Below are positions 46,555 through 55,183 of a stretch of DNA of 64,000 bases, in pieces. The translations under genes were made by a program, and so were the position numbers. The DNA comes from Palsa-504 sp963808315. Lineage in GTDB: Bacteria > Actinomycetota > Actinomycetes > Streptosporangiales > Streptosporangiaceae. The notes beneath the pieces are model-generated. The model had not been told where the DNA came from, ran no database searches, and saw only the letters and a list, made by a program, of their open reading frames with translations. Positions within the stretch are counted from its first letter, which is position 1, and the number at the start of each line of letters is the position of its first letter. Location: contig CAWEFK010000027.1 in assembly GCA_963808315.1 (NCBI GenBank), positions 124,001-188,000 on the forward strand. The letters run 5' to 3'.

Positions 46555-47460
46555 TTAGAGCCCGGCCACGAATAGCACCAGCCAGGCCAGCTCGCAGGCC
46601 ACCATGAGCCCGTCCCGGGTCAGCAGGTCCTCCACCGGCCTGGTCGTGCCGCGGCCGGTCAGCACGCCAAACCGGACCAGCGCCGCCGCCAGCGGCAGGC
46701 CGCTGGCCAGGTGCCAGGTCGCTGCCCCGGCTGGCTGGCCGGCCGCCCAGGTCAGGTAGGCGCCGATCATCGCGGCGCCGGTCACGAGCTGGGTCAGCCG
46801 CAGCGCCCCGGCCCGGTACCGGCGCATCACCGGCCGGTGCGCGATCGCCTCAGGCCCCAGGCTGGTCAGCTCGGTGTACCGCTTGGCCACCGCCACCCCG
46901 AACGCGCCCAGGCTGCAGACCAGCAGGAACCACCCGGACGGCCGCACGTGGGTGGCGGCCGCGCCGCCGAGCACGCGGAGCAGGAACCCGGAGGCCACGA
47001 AGCAAAGCTCGAGCACCGGGATGTGCTTGAGCAGGCCGGAGTACAGGAAGGAGATGCCCAGGTAGCCGCCCACCGACGCGGTCAGCAGCGGCTCGGAGAT
47101 GACCACCCCGGCGGCGAGCCCGGCCGCCGCGCTCACCGCGCTCACCGCGATCGCGTGCGACTTGGGCAGGTCGCCGGCGGCGACCGGGCGGTGCCGCTTG
47201 CGCGGATGACGCCGGTCCCTTTCGGCGTCCGCGACGTCGTTGGCCAGGTACACCGCCACCGAAGCACAGCCGAACGCGGCCGCGGCCACCAGCGCGTAGC
47301 CCAGCCCGTCGTCCCGGCCCAGGGTGGCTCCGGCCAGCGGCGCCGCGAACACGAGCAGGTTCTTCGGCCACTGCCGCGGCCGCGCCGTGATCAGGACGGC
47401 CGTGACCCAGCGCAGCAGCAGCCGGGCCGGGGACGACCCGGCCTGCGCCTCGGCGGTCAT
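46555..47460 (-). CDS. UbiA-family prenyltransferase, decaprenyl-phosphate phosphoribosyltransferase-like
   Basis: 301 residues, eight or nine helices. ITARPRQWPKNLLVFAAPLA and the metal-binding NDVADAERDRRHPRKRHRP are the signatures of the DPPR-synthase branch of UbiA (mycobacterial Rv3806c type). The second Asp-rich motif is weak: AKRYTELTSLG sits where the family has KRYxE. It would transfer phosphoribosyl to decaprenyl phosphate for cell-envelope arabinose or related sugars. ATGA overlap with the upstream phosphodiester glycosidase gene. Confidence 0.88.
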   Translation of the reverse strand: MTAEAQAGSSPARLLLRWVTAVLITARPRQWPKNLLVFAAPLAGATLGRDDGLGYALVAAAAFGCASVAVYLANDVADAERDRRHPRKRHRPVAAGDLPKSHAIAVSAVSAAAGLAAGVVISEPLLTASVGGYLGISFLYSGLLKHIPVLELCFVASGFLLRVLGGAAATHVRPSGWFLLVCSLGAFGVAVAKRYTELTSLGPEAIAHRPVMRRYRAGALRLTQLVTGAAMIGAYLTWAAGQPAGAATWHLASGLPLAAALVRFGVLTGRGTTRPVEDLLTRDGLMVACELAWLVLFVAGL

Positions 47461-48737
47461 CGCGCGTACACCACCGTGAAGTCACGGCTGTAGACCGAGT
47501 AGTACCGGTAGGCGCTCTGCTGCTGGGTCGGCAGCAGGTTCGCCGGACGGGGGTCGGACGGATGACCATGCGCCTGGTAGTACTCGAATGACATCCAGTA
47601 CGGGTTGATGTCCAGCTGGAGCGCCTCGACCGCGCCGGCCCGCTGTAGCAGGTCCGCGAGCGTGCGAACGTCCAGCGCCGGGCCGTAGACGAAGACGACC
47701 CGGCCGTCCCGGGTGACGCCCAGGCCGGACCGCCACACGTAGTAGGCGCCGCCCAGGGTGGCGCCCCAGCTGCCGAGCACGTTCTGGTTCACCGACGACG
47801 GGACCCGGCCGTGATCGACGATCAGCCGGAGGTTCTGCCGCGCCCCGGCCACCTCCGGCGTCATCCGGACCTCCTGGCCCCAGCTGCCGATCTTGATCGT
47901 GCCGTTGCGGTAGTAGACCACCGACGCGGCCCGGCTGGTCAGGCTGCCATGGGTGGTGCCGTTGAGGTAGAAGCCGCCGCCCGCGGCGTTCAGCTTGAAG
48001 CCGCCGTTGAACGTGGCCAGCAGGCCGGTGCGGGTCCCCGCGGGCACATAAGGCTTGGCCTTCCAGTTACCCGGGCCCGGGTCCTCCGCGCCGGGGCGCA
48101 GCTGGAACCGGACGAGCCGCTGGTCCAGCGACACGATCCCGGCCACGTACGAGGTGTGTATCCGGTCCGGGCGCAGGTAGGTGCCGAAGATGGCGGGCTG
48201 GCCCCCGACCGTCTCCAGCACGCGCCAGGCTCCCTCGCCGGGCAGCGGCGCGCCCGCCGGAGAGCTCAGCCGGGCCGGGATGATCGGCTGGAATCCCGGC
48301 GAGCGGGAGGTAGCGGACCTGGCCATGGCCGTGCTGCTCGCGGCCGCGCTGCTCGGGGGGGCGGCCAGCGAGAAGCCAGGCGTGCCGCCGACCTTGGGCG
48401 GGGAGTAGGTCAGCCACTCGCCGAACGTCACCACCGGGCCCAGGTAGTGGTCTCGGGCCCATTCGGCCAGCTTGGCGGAGGTGGAACCGCCATCTGCCGC
48501 GGTCAGGGCCCGCCCGACGGAGAAGGCCGTCCAGCAGCACAGGATGGCGATCAGGACGAGCCCGGCCCGGACCGCACGGTGGCCAAGCAGGCGGCGGATC
48601 CGGCCCCGGCGGCGGATCCGGCCCCGGTGGCGCCTGGCTCCCGGCCGCCGGGATCGCCCCGGGCCGATGTCGGAGGGAACGGGGACGTCCGGCCCGGTGT
48701 CGCAGCGGCTAGCATGCCGGTATCCAGGTCGGGCCAC
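47457..48737 (-). CDS. phosphodiester glycosidase family protein (NAGPA-like), membrane anchored
   Basis: 426 residues if ATG 48737 is the start. A basic Arg-rich N-terminus leads to one helix near 55-75 (AGLVLIAILCCWTAFSVG), so the rest is outside. The NAGPA domain covers ~200-420: LLATFNGGFKLNAAGGGFYL, LRLIVDHGRVP, GSWGATLGGAYYVWRSGLGV, VFVYGPALDVRTLADLLQRA, EALQLDINPYWMSFEYY. Family members cleave sugar-phosphodiesters. Cotranscription with the UbiA-type gene suggests a role in envelope glycan metabolism; that is inference. Confidence 0.85.
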   Translation of the reverse strand: MARPGYRHASRCDTGPDVPVPSDIGPGRSRRPGARRHRGRIRRRGRIRRLLGHRAVRAGLVLIAILCCWTAFSVGRALTAADGGSTSAKLAEWARDHYLGPVVTFGEWLTYSPPKVGGTPGFSLAAPPSSAAASSTAMARSATSRSPGFQPIIPARLSSPAGAPLPGEGAWRVLETVGGQPAIFGTYLRPDRIHTSYVAGIVSLDQRLVRFQLRPGAEDPGPGNWKAKPYVPAGTRTGLLATFNGGFKLNAAGGGFYLNGTTHGSLTSRAASVVYYRNGTIKIGSWGQEVRMTPEVAGARQNLRLIVDHGRVPSSVNQNVLGSWGATLGGAYYVWRSGLGVTRDGRVVFVYGPALDVRTLADLLQRAGAVEALQLDINPYWMSFEYYQAHGHPSDPRPANLLPTQQQSAYRYYSVYSRDFTVVYAR

Positions 48738-48804
48738 TCAGCTGTCCTCCTCGGGAATGCGGGCTGTGTTCCTCAAGGGTCTACCGGGGCGACATGAAGG
48801 AAGC

Positions 48805-49350
48805 ATGACAACGGCCGTCCGTGACGGCCCTACCGCCTACGCTCCAAGCATGCTCAGTCAGCTCGCAGCTACCGCCCGGATCGACCTGTGCCCCCGGCAC
48901 GCCCAGCCGAGAATTTCCCGGGTGGTGCTGGCCACCCTCGCCGCCGTGGCCGGGTCCCTCGCCGCAGACGCCCTGCTGGTGATGATCGGGCAGGCCGTGT
49001 TCCCCGGCACCCTGGGATACGTGCATTTCCAGTTTCACGACTACGCCAAGCTGACGGTGATCGGGGTCATCATCGCGTGCGCGGCCTGGCCGGTCGTGAC
49101 GCGGATTTCGGCTGACCCCCGCTGGTTGTTCTTCCGCCTGGCCGTCCTGGTCACGCTGGTGCTGTGGGGGCCAGACGTCTACATCTTGTACCGGGGCCAG
49201 CCCGCCGACGCGGTGGCCGTCCTGTTCGTCATGCACCTGGCCATCGCCCTGGTCACCTACAACGCGCTCGTCCGGCTGGCCCCCACCGGTCCGGCCTCAC
49301 GCCAGGCCTGCGTGGAACCGAGGGTCGTCTTCGACGCAGATGCCCGCTAG
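48805..49350 (+). CDS. four-helix membrane protein (DUF6069-like)
   Basis: 181 residues; ATG 48805 follows GAAGGAAG. Four hydrophobic segments: VVLATLAAVAGSLAADALLV, KLTVIGVIIACAAWPVVTRI, FFRLAVLVTLVLWGPDVYIL and VLFVMHLAIALVTYNALV. The pattern fits DUF6069, a small membrane family of unknown function in actinobacteria. Its end overlaps the ChrA gene start by 11 bases. Confidence 0.7.
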   Translation: MTTAVRDGPTAYAPSMLSQLAATARIDLCPRHAQPRISRVVLATLAAVAGSLAADALLVMIGQAVFPGTLGYVHFQFHDYAKLTVIGVIIACAAWPVVTRISADPRWLFFRLAVLVTLVLWGPDVYILYRGQPADAVAVLFVMHLAIALVTYNALVRLAPTGPASRQACVEPRVVFDADAR

Positions 49351-50611
49351 TCCAGGGCAGGAACCAACCCCTGCGGCCGAACGGCCGGCCATGCACCAGG
49401 CCAGCCTGGTGACGGTGCTGCGGGAGTGGGGTCGCATCGGGTGCATCGGCTTCGGCGGTCCCCCGGCGCACATCGCGCTGCTGCGCAAGCTGTGCGTGGA
49501 CCGGGAGCACTGGCTCGATGCGACCGAGTTCGAGGACGCGGTCAGCGCCTGCAACCTGCTGCCGGGACCCGCCTCCACCCAGCTCGCGATCTTCTGCGCG
49601 TGGCGGGTGCGCGGCCGCCCGGGCGCCCTGGCCGGCGGCGTCGCGTTCATCGTGCCTGGCCTCATCCTGATCCTGGCGCTCGCCGCCCTGTTCCTGGCCC
49701 GCGCGGCGCCCCTGTGGGTCAGGGGGATCGGCGCCGGGGCGGGCGCCGCGGTCGCCGCGGTCGCGGTCCAGGCCGGCTGGTCCCTGCTCCTGCCCAGCTG
49801 GACCCGGGCCAAGCAGGCCGGATCATCGCGCCGGGTCCGCTGGGCGCTCTACCTCCTGGCCGGCGGGGGCGCCGCGGCCGCCATCGGGCCATGGCTCGTC
49901 CTGGTCCTGCTCGGCTGCGGGCTCGCCGAACTGGCCATCCGCCACCCGCACCGCCCGGCTGACCGGGGCGCACCCGGCACCCGCACCGCACCGCGGATCA
50001 CGCCGCTTCCACTGGTCATGCTGCCGGGGGCAGCGGCGCGGGCCGCCGGGACGACGGTCGCCGCCGGGACGACGGTCGCCGCCGGCGGCCTGGCCGCCCT
50101 GGCCTGGACCGCGCTCAAGGTCGGGGCGCTGTCGTACGGCGGCGGCTTCGTCATCATCCCGCTGATGCGAGCCGACGCGGTCGGGCACCACTGGATGACA
50201 AGCAGCCAGTTCCTGAACGCGGTGGCGCTGGGCCAGATCACCCCCGGCCCGGTCGTGCAGACCGTCGCCGCCGTGGGCTACGCGGCCGGCGGCCTCGGCG
50301 GCGGCCTGCTCGCGGCCCTGATCGCGTTCTCGCCCTCGTTCGTCTTCGTACTGGGCGGGGCCAGGTATTTCAGCTCGCTGCGCGGCAACCGCCACGCCCA
50401 GGCGTTCCTGGACGGCGCCGGCCCGGCCGCCATCGGCGCGATCCTCGGCACGGCCATCCCGCTGACCGCCGCCCTGAGCCGGCCATGGCAGTACGCGGTA
50501 CTGGCAGGCGCCCTGCTGCTCCTGCTCGGGCTGCGCCGCGGTGTCGTGTTCACTTTGCTCATCGCCGGCGCGACCGGGCTGATCATCTCCCTGGCCGGCG
50601 GCTATGCCTGA
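49340..50611 (+). CDS. chrA: chromate transporter family protein, long-chain ChrA
   Basis: 423 residues, two homologous CHR halves. First: WGRIGCIGFGGPPAHIALLRK, DAVSACNLLPGPASTQLAIF; second: LKVGALSYGGGFVIIPLMRAD, FLNAVALGQITPGPVVQTVAAVGY. FGGP and PGP-type motifs of the CHR superfamily are clear. Starts at 49340 or 49391 are possible. The transported anion is likely chromate or sulfate; not provable here. Confidence 0.92.
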   Translation: MPASPGQEPTPAAERPAMHQASLVTVLREWGRIGCIGFGGPPAHIALLRKLCVDREHWLDATEFEDAVSACNLLPGPASTQLAIFCAWRVRGRPGALAGGVAFIVPGLILILALAALFLARAAPLWVRGIGAGAGAAVAAVAVQAGWSLLLPSWTRAKQAGSSRRVRWALYLLAGGGAAAAIGPWLVLVLLGCGLAELAIRHPHRPADRGAPGTRTAPRITPLPLVMLPGAAARAAGTTVAAGTTVAAGGLAALAWTALKVGALSYGGGFVIIPLMRADAVGHHWMTSSQFLNAVALGQITPGPVVQTVAAVGYAAGGLGGGLLAALIAFSPSFVFVLGGARYFSSLRGNRHAQAFLDGAGPAAIGAILGTAIPLTAALSRPWQYAVLAGALLLLLGLRRGVVFTLLIAGATGLIISLAGGYA

Positions 50612-50641
50612 GCGGCAGTACCGGCGGGTTAGGAGGAAGAC

Positions 50642-51406
50642 ATGAGTGCTGATGACGTCACGCCCTCCGACGCTCAGGTCCGGGCGGCCGCCGAGGGGCG
50701 GGCCACGCATCCCGGGGAGCCGCATGCCGGCGGCACCGCGGGGCGGCTGAACTGGCTGCGGGCCGGGGTGCTTGGGGCCAACGACGGGATCGTGTCGGTG
50801 GCCGGCATCGTCGTCGGCGTGGCGGGGGCCACATCGGCCCGCGGCCCCATCTTCACCGCCGGGCTCGCCGGGCTGGTCGCCGGGGCCGTGTCGATGGCGC
50901 TGGGTGAGTACGTGTCGGTCTCCAGCCAGCGCGACAGCGAGCGTGCGGAGATAGCTCAGGAGAAGCGCGAACTCGCCGACACCCCGGAGGCCGAACTGGC
51001 CGAGCTGACCGCCCTGTACGAGGCCAGGGGCCTGTCCGCGGCCACCGCCCGCACCGTCGCCGCTGAGCTGACCGCCCGCGGCGCACTGGCCGCTCACCTC
51101 GACGCCGAACTGCACATCGACCCCGATGACATCGCCAGCCCGGTCCAGGCCGCGACCGCGTCGGCGCTGTCGTTCACCTCCGGCGCCCTGCTTCCGCTGC
51201 TGGCCATCCTGCTGCCCCCGGCCGCGCTGCGAGTCCCGGTCACCTTTGCCGCCGTGCTGATCGCCCTGGGACTGGCCGGTGCCCTCAGCGCCCGCATCGG
51301 CGGCAGCAACATCCGCCGCGCCGTGCTGCGGGTAGTCATCGGCGGCGCCCTCGGCCTGGCCTTCACCTACGGCATCGGCCACCTGTTCGGCACCGCCATC
51401 GGCTGA
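50642..51406 (+). CDS. VIT1/CCC1-family transporter (iron/manganese)
   Basis: 254 residues; GGAGGAAG before ATG 50642. LNWLRAGVLGANDGIVSVAG, GLVAGAVSMALGEYVSVSSQRDSERAEIAQEK and a C-terminal three-helix block identify the family; the ExxE-type acidic segment (EKRELADTPEAELAELTALYE) is the cytosolic metal-binding part. Likely moves Fe2+ or Mn2+ across the cytoplasmic membrane. Thirty bases after chrA, probably cotranscribed. Confidence 0.92.
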   Translation: MSADDVTPSDAQVRAAAEGRATHPGEPHAGGTAGRLNWLRAGVLGANDGIVSVAGIVVGVAGATSARGPIFTAGLAGLVAGAVSMALGEYVSVSSQRDSERAEIAQEKRELADTPEAELAELTALYEARGLSAATARTVAAELTARGALAAHLDAELHIDPDDIASPVQAATASALSFTSGALLPLLAILLPPAALRVPVTFAAVLIALGLAGALSARIGGSNIRRAVLRVVIGGALGLAFTYGIGHLFGTAIG

Positions 51407-51425
51407 CCGGCACCGCCATCGGCTG
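51388..51425. repeat. 18-bp tandem duplication over the VIT1 stop codon
   Basis: CGGCACCGCCATCGGCTG occurs at 51388-51405 and again at 51408-51425, a 20-base period. The first copy encodes the protein end and the stop lies at its junction, so the product is unchanged. Confidence 0.8.
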
Positions 51426-51479
51426 CGGAAACCAGTGCCTCAGCAGCCAGCGTTCGCCCGGTCGCCCGGTGCGGTAAGG

Positions 51480-51660
51480 TCACGCACGGTGAAAGGCCAG
51501 CATCCCGCGGACACCACCCGCCTCGCCTGGCACACCCGTGCCGGGCGCTCCCGCCCTCGAACAACACCGATGGTCCAACGTAGTTGCCCAAGCAACACCA
51601 ATGGTCCGCTGTTGTGGGTCAGGTTCGCGGCTCCGCCCCCGCGAAGCGGCTGGAAGCCGG
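51480..51660 (-). repeat. dispersed repeat, copy 2 (empty site, inverted)
   Basis: Reverse complement aligns with 41975-42041 joined to 42355-42455. Shared blocks include ACCTGACCCACA, GGACCATCGGTGTTGTT and AGCGCCCGGCACGGGTG. It lacks the 303-base insert of copy 1. Both copies point toward each other's complement, so they bracket 42.4-51.5 kb as inverted repeats. Confidence 0.75.
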
Positions 51661-52187
51661 GGCCAACGTTAACTGACACGGCACAAGCTGCTTTTCCCGT
51701 CGGAGCCGCGACTATCCCGCCTTCCAGCCGCCACGAAGACGCGACGGTCCATCGATGCGGCGACTTCAAACTGGGGCAAACGCGGCCGGGAAGGCGCCGC
51801 GCGGCTTCGGCCGTGTGCGGTGGATCGCAGCTGATCTGTGCCGACGATCCGGCCGAGTCGGCCGATGCCAGGCGCTGAGCTAGCTGCCTTACGGCTCGGG
51901 CGAGGCGGCGGCCCCGGCGAGGGCTGCCTGCTGAAGGCCGTGGCCGGGACCCACGAGACAAGCGTCAGCAGCCCCGCCAGAAGCTCCGCCACCAAGACGC
52001 CGACCAACCCACGACGACCAAGCTGGCTACAGGATTTCCCATGCCGCGACCGCTATCGTCGCGGTAAGGGCCACGCCCACGCCCGCGGCGGTCCCGCGTC
52101 GGATCAACGTCTTGTTGTACGACTTCCGGGTGTTCTCCGGCGGCCGGGCCGTTGGCCGCCAGTCGGGGATGTCGGCGGTGACAGCGT
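51661..52187. other. gene-free stretch
   Basis: No convincing gene. Predicted frames lack ribosome sites and family features. On the minus strand 52198-52033 reads as a plausible C-terminal peptide ending KTLIRRGTAAGVGVALTATI then AVAAWEIL, but an in-frame stop and no start codon precede it, so it may be a gene remnant. Confidence 0.4.
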
Positions 52188-52799
52188 CTAGTTCCGCGTA
52201 GGCCGGTTAATGGCGACGAGGGGCATGAACAGGTCGTCAACGATCGCGAGGACCCGCTCAGGCGGGATCAGCTTGTAGGTCATCAGCATGTCATGGCGCA
52301 TCAGGTCGAGTGGCGTGGTCAGGACGACCGGGGGGATGCGGTTGAGGTCGATCTCGCCGCGCTCGTGTGCCCGGGCGAAGATCTCGCTTGACCACACCGG
52401 GCGGTCGGCCATGATCTTCTCGCGCACCTCGGCCGGGGTGAGGCCGGTGCTGGCCAGCAGGCCGGAGAACGCGGCGCTGACGATGGCGGCGAAGCTGACC
52501 CGCGTGCTGCTGGCGCTGCTGAGCAGCGCGATCATGTCGCCGCGCAGGCTGCCGGTGTCGGGGATGGCGACGGGGTGCGCCGTGCCGTAGTGGCGGATGG
52601 CGGCGAGCACCAGGTCGTCCTTGTTGGGCCAGCGCCGGTACAGCACCGCCACGCCTGTCTTCGCGCGGGCCGCGACCGACTCCATCGTCAGCCTGGCGAA
52701 GCCTGCCTCGACGAGCTCTTGCCACGCGGCCTCGAGCAGCGCGGCCTCCAGTTCCTCCCCGCGCCGCCGGTGCCGGGCCTGCTGCACCTGCTCGGTCAT
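52188..52799 (-). CDS. TetR-family repressor
   Basis: 203 residues from ATG 52799 (ATG 52811 also in frame). HTH: LLEAAWQELVEAGFARLTME, SVAARAKTGVAVLYRRWPNK; C-terminal ligand domain of the TetR_C type. Divergent from an MFS pump gene with a palindromic site between them, the classical arrangement of a drug-responsive repressor. Confidence 0.93.
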   Translation of the reverse strand: MTEQVQQARHRRRGEELEAALLEAAWQELVEAGFARLTMESVAARAKTGVAVLYRRWPNKDDLVLAAIRHYGTAHPVAIPDTGSLRGDMIALLSSASSTRVSFAAIVSAAFSGLLASTGLTPAEVREKIMADRPVWSSEIFARAHERGEIDLNRIPPVVLTTPLDLMRHDMLMTYKLIPPERVLAIVDDLFMPLVAINRPTRN

Positions 52800-52837
52800 G
52801 GCATCCAGCATAGCGGCTCGTGAGAATTAAGAGATGG

Positions 52838-52867
52838 TTGCATTCCTTACCGTTGCCCTATTTTATA
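52838..52867 (+). promoter_or_regulatory. candidate promoter of the MFS gene
   Basis: TTGCAT (52838-52843) and TTTATA (52862-52867) with an 18-base spacer, about 40 bases upstream of the ATG at 52906. The -10 box overlaps the left arm of the palindrome. Confidence 0.55.
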
Positions 52868-52889
52868 AGAGAAGCATTTATCTCTTATA
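52864..52889. promoter_or_regulatory. TetR operator candidate
   Basis: Perfect 9-base arms TATAAGAGA and TCTCTTATA around eight bases. It covers the -10 region and start site of the pump gene, so bound repressor would block transcription. A partial copy (TTAAGAGA) lies at 52827-52834. Confidence 0.75.
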
Positions 52890-52905
52890 GAGGGGCGGGC
52901 CCCGC

Positions 52906-54432
52906 ATGGCGGCGACACCAGTGAAGCCCGCAGTCGAGAAGCTGGACCCTGCGGTGGTCAAGACCGCCCTGATCCTCATCGTCGGCGCGATGGCCGTCAT
53001 CTTCGATACCACGATCGTCAGCGTCGCCCTGCACACGCTCTCGGTGAAGCTGGACACCTCGGTCACCACGATCCAGTGGGTGACCACCGGCTACCTGCTG
53101 GCACTGGGCATCGCGGTGCCGCTCAGCACCTGGGGCCTGCAGCGGTTCGGCGGCAAGCGGCTGTGGATGTTCTCCCTCGCCGTCTTCCTCGCCGGCTCGG
53201 TCGGGTCCAGCCTCGCGTGGGACGTCGGCTCGCTCATCGGCTGGCGGGTCGTCCAGGGCATCGGCGGCGGCCTCATGCTCCCGCTGATGACCACACTCAT
53301 CTTCCAGGCCGCGGGCGGCAGGTCACTCGGGCGGCTCGTCACCTACATCGCGATGCCGGCCCTGCTCGGCCCGATCCTCGGCCCGCTGATCGGCGGAGCG
53401 ATCCTGACCCACCTGAGCTGGCGGTTCATGTTCTGGGTGAACGTGCCGTTCTGTGTCGTCGGCATCCTGCTCACCTGGCGTTACCTGAACGTCGACCCGC
53501 CCGGCCGCCCGGGCCCCGCGGCCGGCCCGCCGAGGCTCGACGTGCCCGGGCTGCTGCTTATCGCGCCCGGCACGTCGCTCGTCCTGCTGGGCCTGGCCAA
53601 CGCGGGCACCGCCGCCGGATTCGCCCACCCGGGCGTCATCATCCCGCTTATCGCCGGGCCCGCGCTGCTGGTGGCCTTCACCGGCTATGCGCTGCGTCAG
53701 AGCCGCCCTCTCGTCGAGGTCCGGCTGCTGGCCAGGCGGCCGGTCGCCTCCTCCAGCGCGGTGCTGTTCTTCTCCGGTTTCTCCCTGTACGGCGCGATGC
53801 TCCTGCTACCGCTGTACTACCAGGACGTGCGCGGCGCCACCGCGCTCGGCGCCGGGGTCATGCTTGTCCCGCAAGGCATCGGCGCCCTGTTGTCCCGCAC
53901 CGTCGCCGGCGGCAACATCGACCGGTTCGGCTCCCGCGCCATCGCCGTGGCCGGCTTCGTCATCGTGGCCGGCGCGACCGTTCCGTTCGCCCTGGCCGGG
54001 CCGCATACCAGCGAGTGGCTGCTCGCCCTGTGGATGGTCATCCGCGGGTTCGGCCTGGGAGCCGTCACCATGCCGGTGATGGTCGCCGGCTACATCGGCC
54101 TGGACAAGCAGCAGATCCCGCACTCCAGCGTGCTCACCAGGACCGCGCAGCAGATCGGCGGCTCGTTCGGCACCGCCGTCCTGGCGGTGATCCTCGAGGG
54201 CGCCGTCGCCGCGCATCCGGCCACAGCGGCGGACGCGTTCCACGTGGCGTTCTGGTGGTCCGCGGGCTTCTCCGCCGTCGCCGTGTTCCTGTCCCTGTGG
54301 CTCCCCGGCGCCCGGCGGCCGCCCAAGGCCAGCCGCGCTAGCGTCCCCGGCCAGCGCACCGATCCCGTCGGGCCGGTCCAGACCGTCGTGGCGCTGCCGG
54401 TTCAAGCCAGCGAGGCTCAGGGCATCCAGTGA
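52906..54432 (+). CDS. MFS drug transporter, DHA2 (EmrB/QacA) family
   Basis: 508 residues, 14 predicted helices. Motifs: VIFDTTIVSVALHTLSVKL (helix 1), VTTGYLLALGIAVPLSTWGL, the motif A-like region RFGGKRLWMFSLAVFLAGS, and motif C-like AMPALLGPILGPLIGGAILT. DHA2 members export drugs and dyes by proton antiport. Controlled by the divergent TetR through the 52864 palindrome. Confidence 0.93.
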   Translation: MAATPVKPAVEKLDPAVVKTALILIVGAMAVIFDTTIVSVALHTLSVKLDTSVTTIQWVTTGYLLALGIAVPLSTWGLQRFGGKRLWMFSLAVFLAGSVGSSLAWDVGSLIGWRVVQGIGGGLMLPLMTTLIFQAAGGRSLGRLVTYIAMPALLGPILGPLIGGAILTHLSWRFMFWVNVPFCVVGILLTWRYLNVDPPGRPGPAAGPPRLDVPGLLLIAPGTSLVLLGLANAGTAAGFAHPGVIIPLIAGPALLVAFTGYALRQSRPLVEVRLLARRPVASSSAVLFFSGFSLYGAMLLLPLYYQDVRGATALGAGVMLVPQGIGALLSRTVAGGNIDRFGSRAIAVAGFVIVAGATVPFALAGPHTSEWLLALWMVIRGFGLGAVTMPVMVAGYIGLDKQQIPHSSVLTRTAQQIGGSFGTAVLAVILEGAVAAHPATAADAFHVAFWWSAGFSAVAVFLSLWLPGARRPPKASRASVPGQRTDPVGPVQTVVALPVQASEAQGIQ

Positions 54433-54571
54433 GTCGGCGGCCAGCGTGGACGGTCCGAAGCTGGCTTTCGGCCGCGGGGCATAGCCGGCGTTTCGCGGCG
54501 CGGATGAGGTCGCACGCGCATAGCGTCAGCTAAAGATTCGGTAGCTTCGGATATCCGATACCTGGAGGCGT

Positions 54572-55183
54572 TTGGTGACTCATTTTCTGTACCTGGTGCG
54601 GCACGGGAAGGCGGACCCTCACGACGGTCCCCTCAGCCAGGCCGGCGTGCGGCAGGCGCAGCTGACCGGGCAGCGGCTGAAGGACGTACCGTTCGACGGC
54701 ATCTATCACGGCCCGCTGCCCAGGGCTGCCCAGACAGCGGACCTGATCGCAGCCAGCTTGCCCGGGGTTCCCGTATGTGTCTGTGACCTCGCCGGGGATT
54801 ACGTACCGTTCGCCCCCGACCCGGACGATCTTCCGCCGAGTTTTGCGAGCTTTCTCGCTGGGTTCTCGGCGGCTGAACTTGCCGACGGGCCGAAACTGGC
54901 CGCCGCAGCGCTCAAGCGATTCGCGGAGGCGGGCGGCGAGCAGGAGGACACGCATGAGCTGATCGTGACGCACAACTTCCTTATCGGCTGGTTCGTCAGC
55001 CAGGCGCTGGACGCGCCACCGTGGCGCTGGCTGGGCCTGAATCAGATGAACTGTGCGCTGACGGTCATTGCCTACCTGCCCGGACTGGCAGCGGGGCTCA
55101 TCAGCTTCAACGACGCCGGGCACCTCCCGCCCGAGCTGCGATGGACAGGGTTCCCCGCCGTGGTAAGACCTGCTTCAGGCTGA
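54572..55183 (+). CDS. histidine phosphatase family protein
   Basis: 203 residues. LYLVRHGKADP carries the phospho-acceptor His near residue 11; LSQAGVRQAQLTGQRL, GPLPRAAQTADLI and the second catalytic His in LIVTHNFLIGWFV complete the fold. GGAGGCG precedes TTG 54572 / GTG 54575. Substrate unknown. Converges with the PQQ-propeller gene, overlapping it by 77 bases. Confidence 0.88.
   Translation: MVTHFLYLVRHGKADPHDGPLSQAGVRQAQLTGQRLKDVPFDGIYHGPLPRAAQTADLIAASLPGVPVCVCDLAGDYVPFAPDPDDLPPSFASFLAGFSAAELADGPKLAAAALKRFAEAGGEQEDTHELIVTHNFLIGWFVSQALDAPPWRWLGLNQMNCALTVIAYLPGLAAGLISFNDAGHLPPELRWTGFPAVVRPASG

Noticed and set aside
51838..52191. 117-codon plus-strand ORF in the gene-free stretch
   Set aside because: No ribosome site, low-complexity sequence and no recognisable domain.
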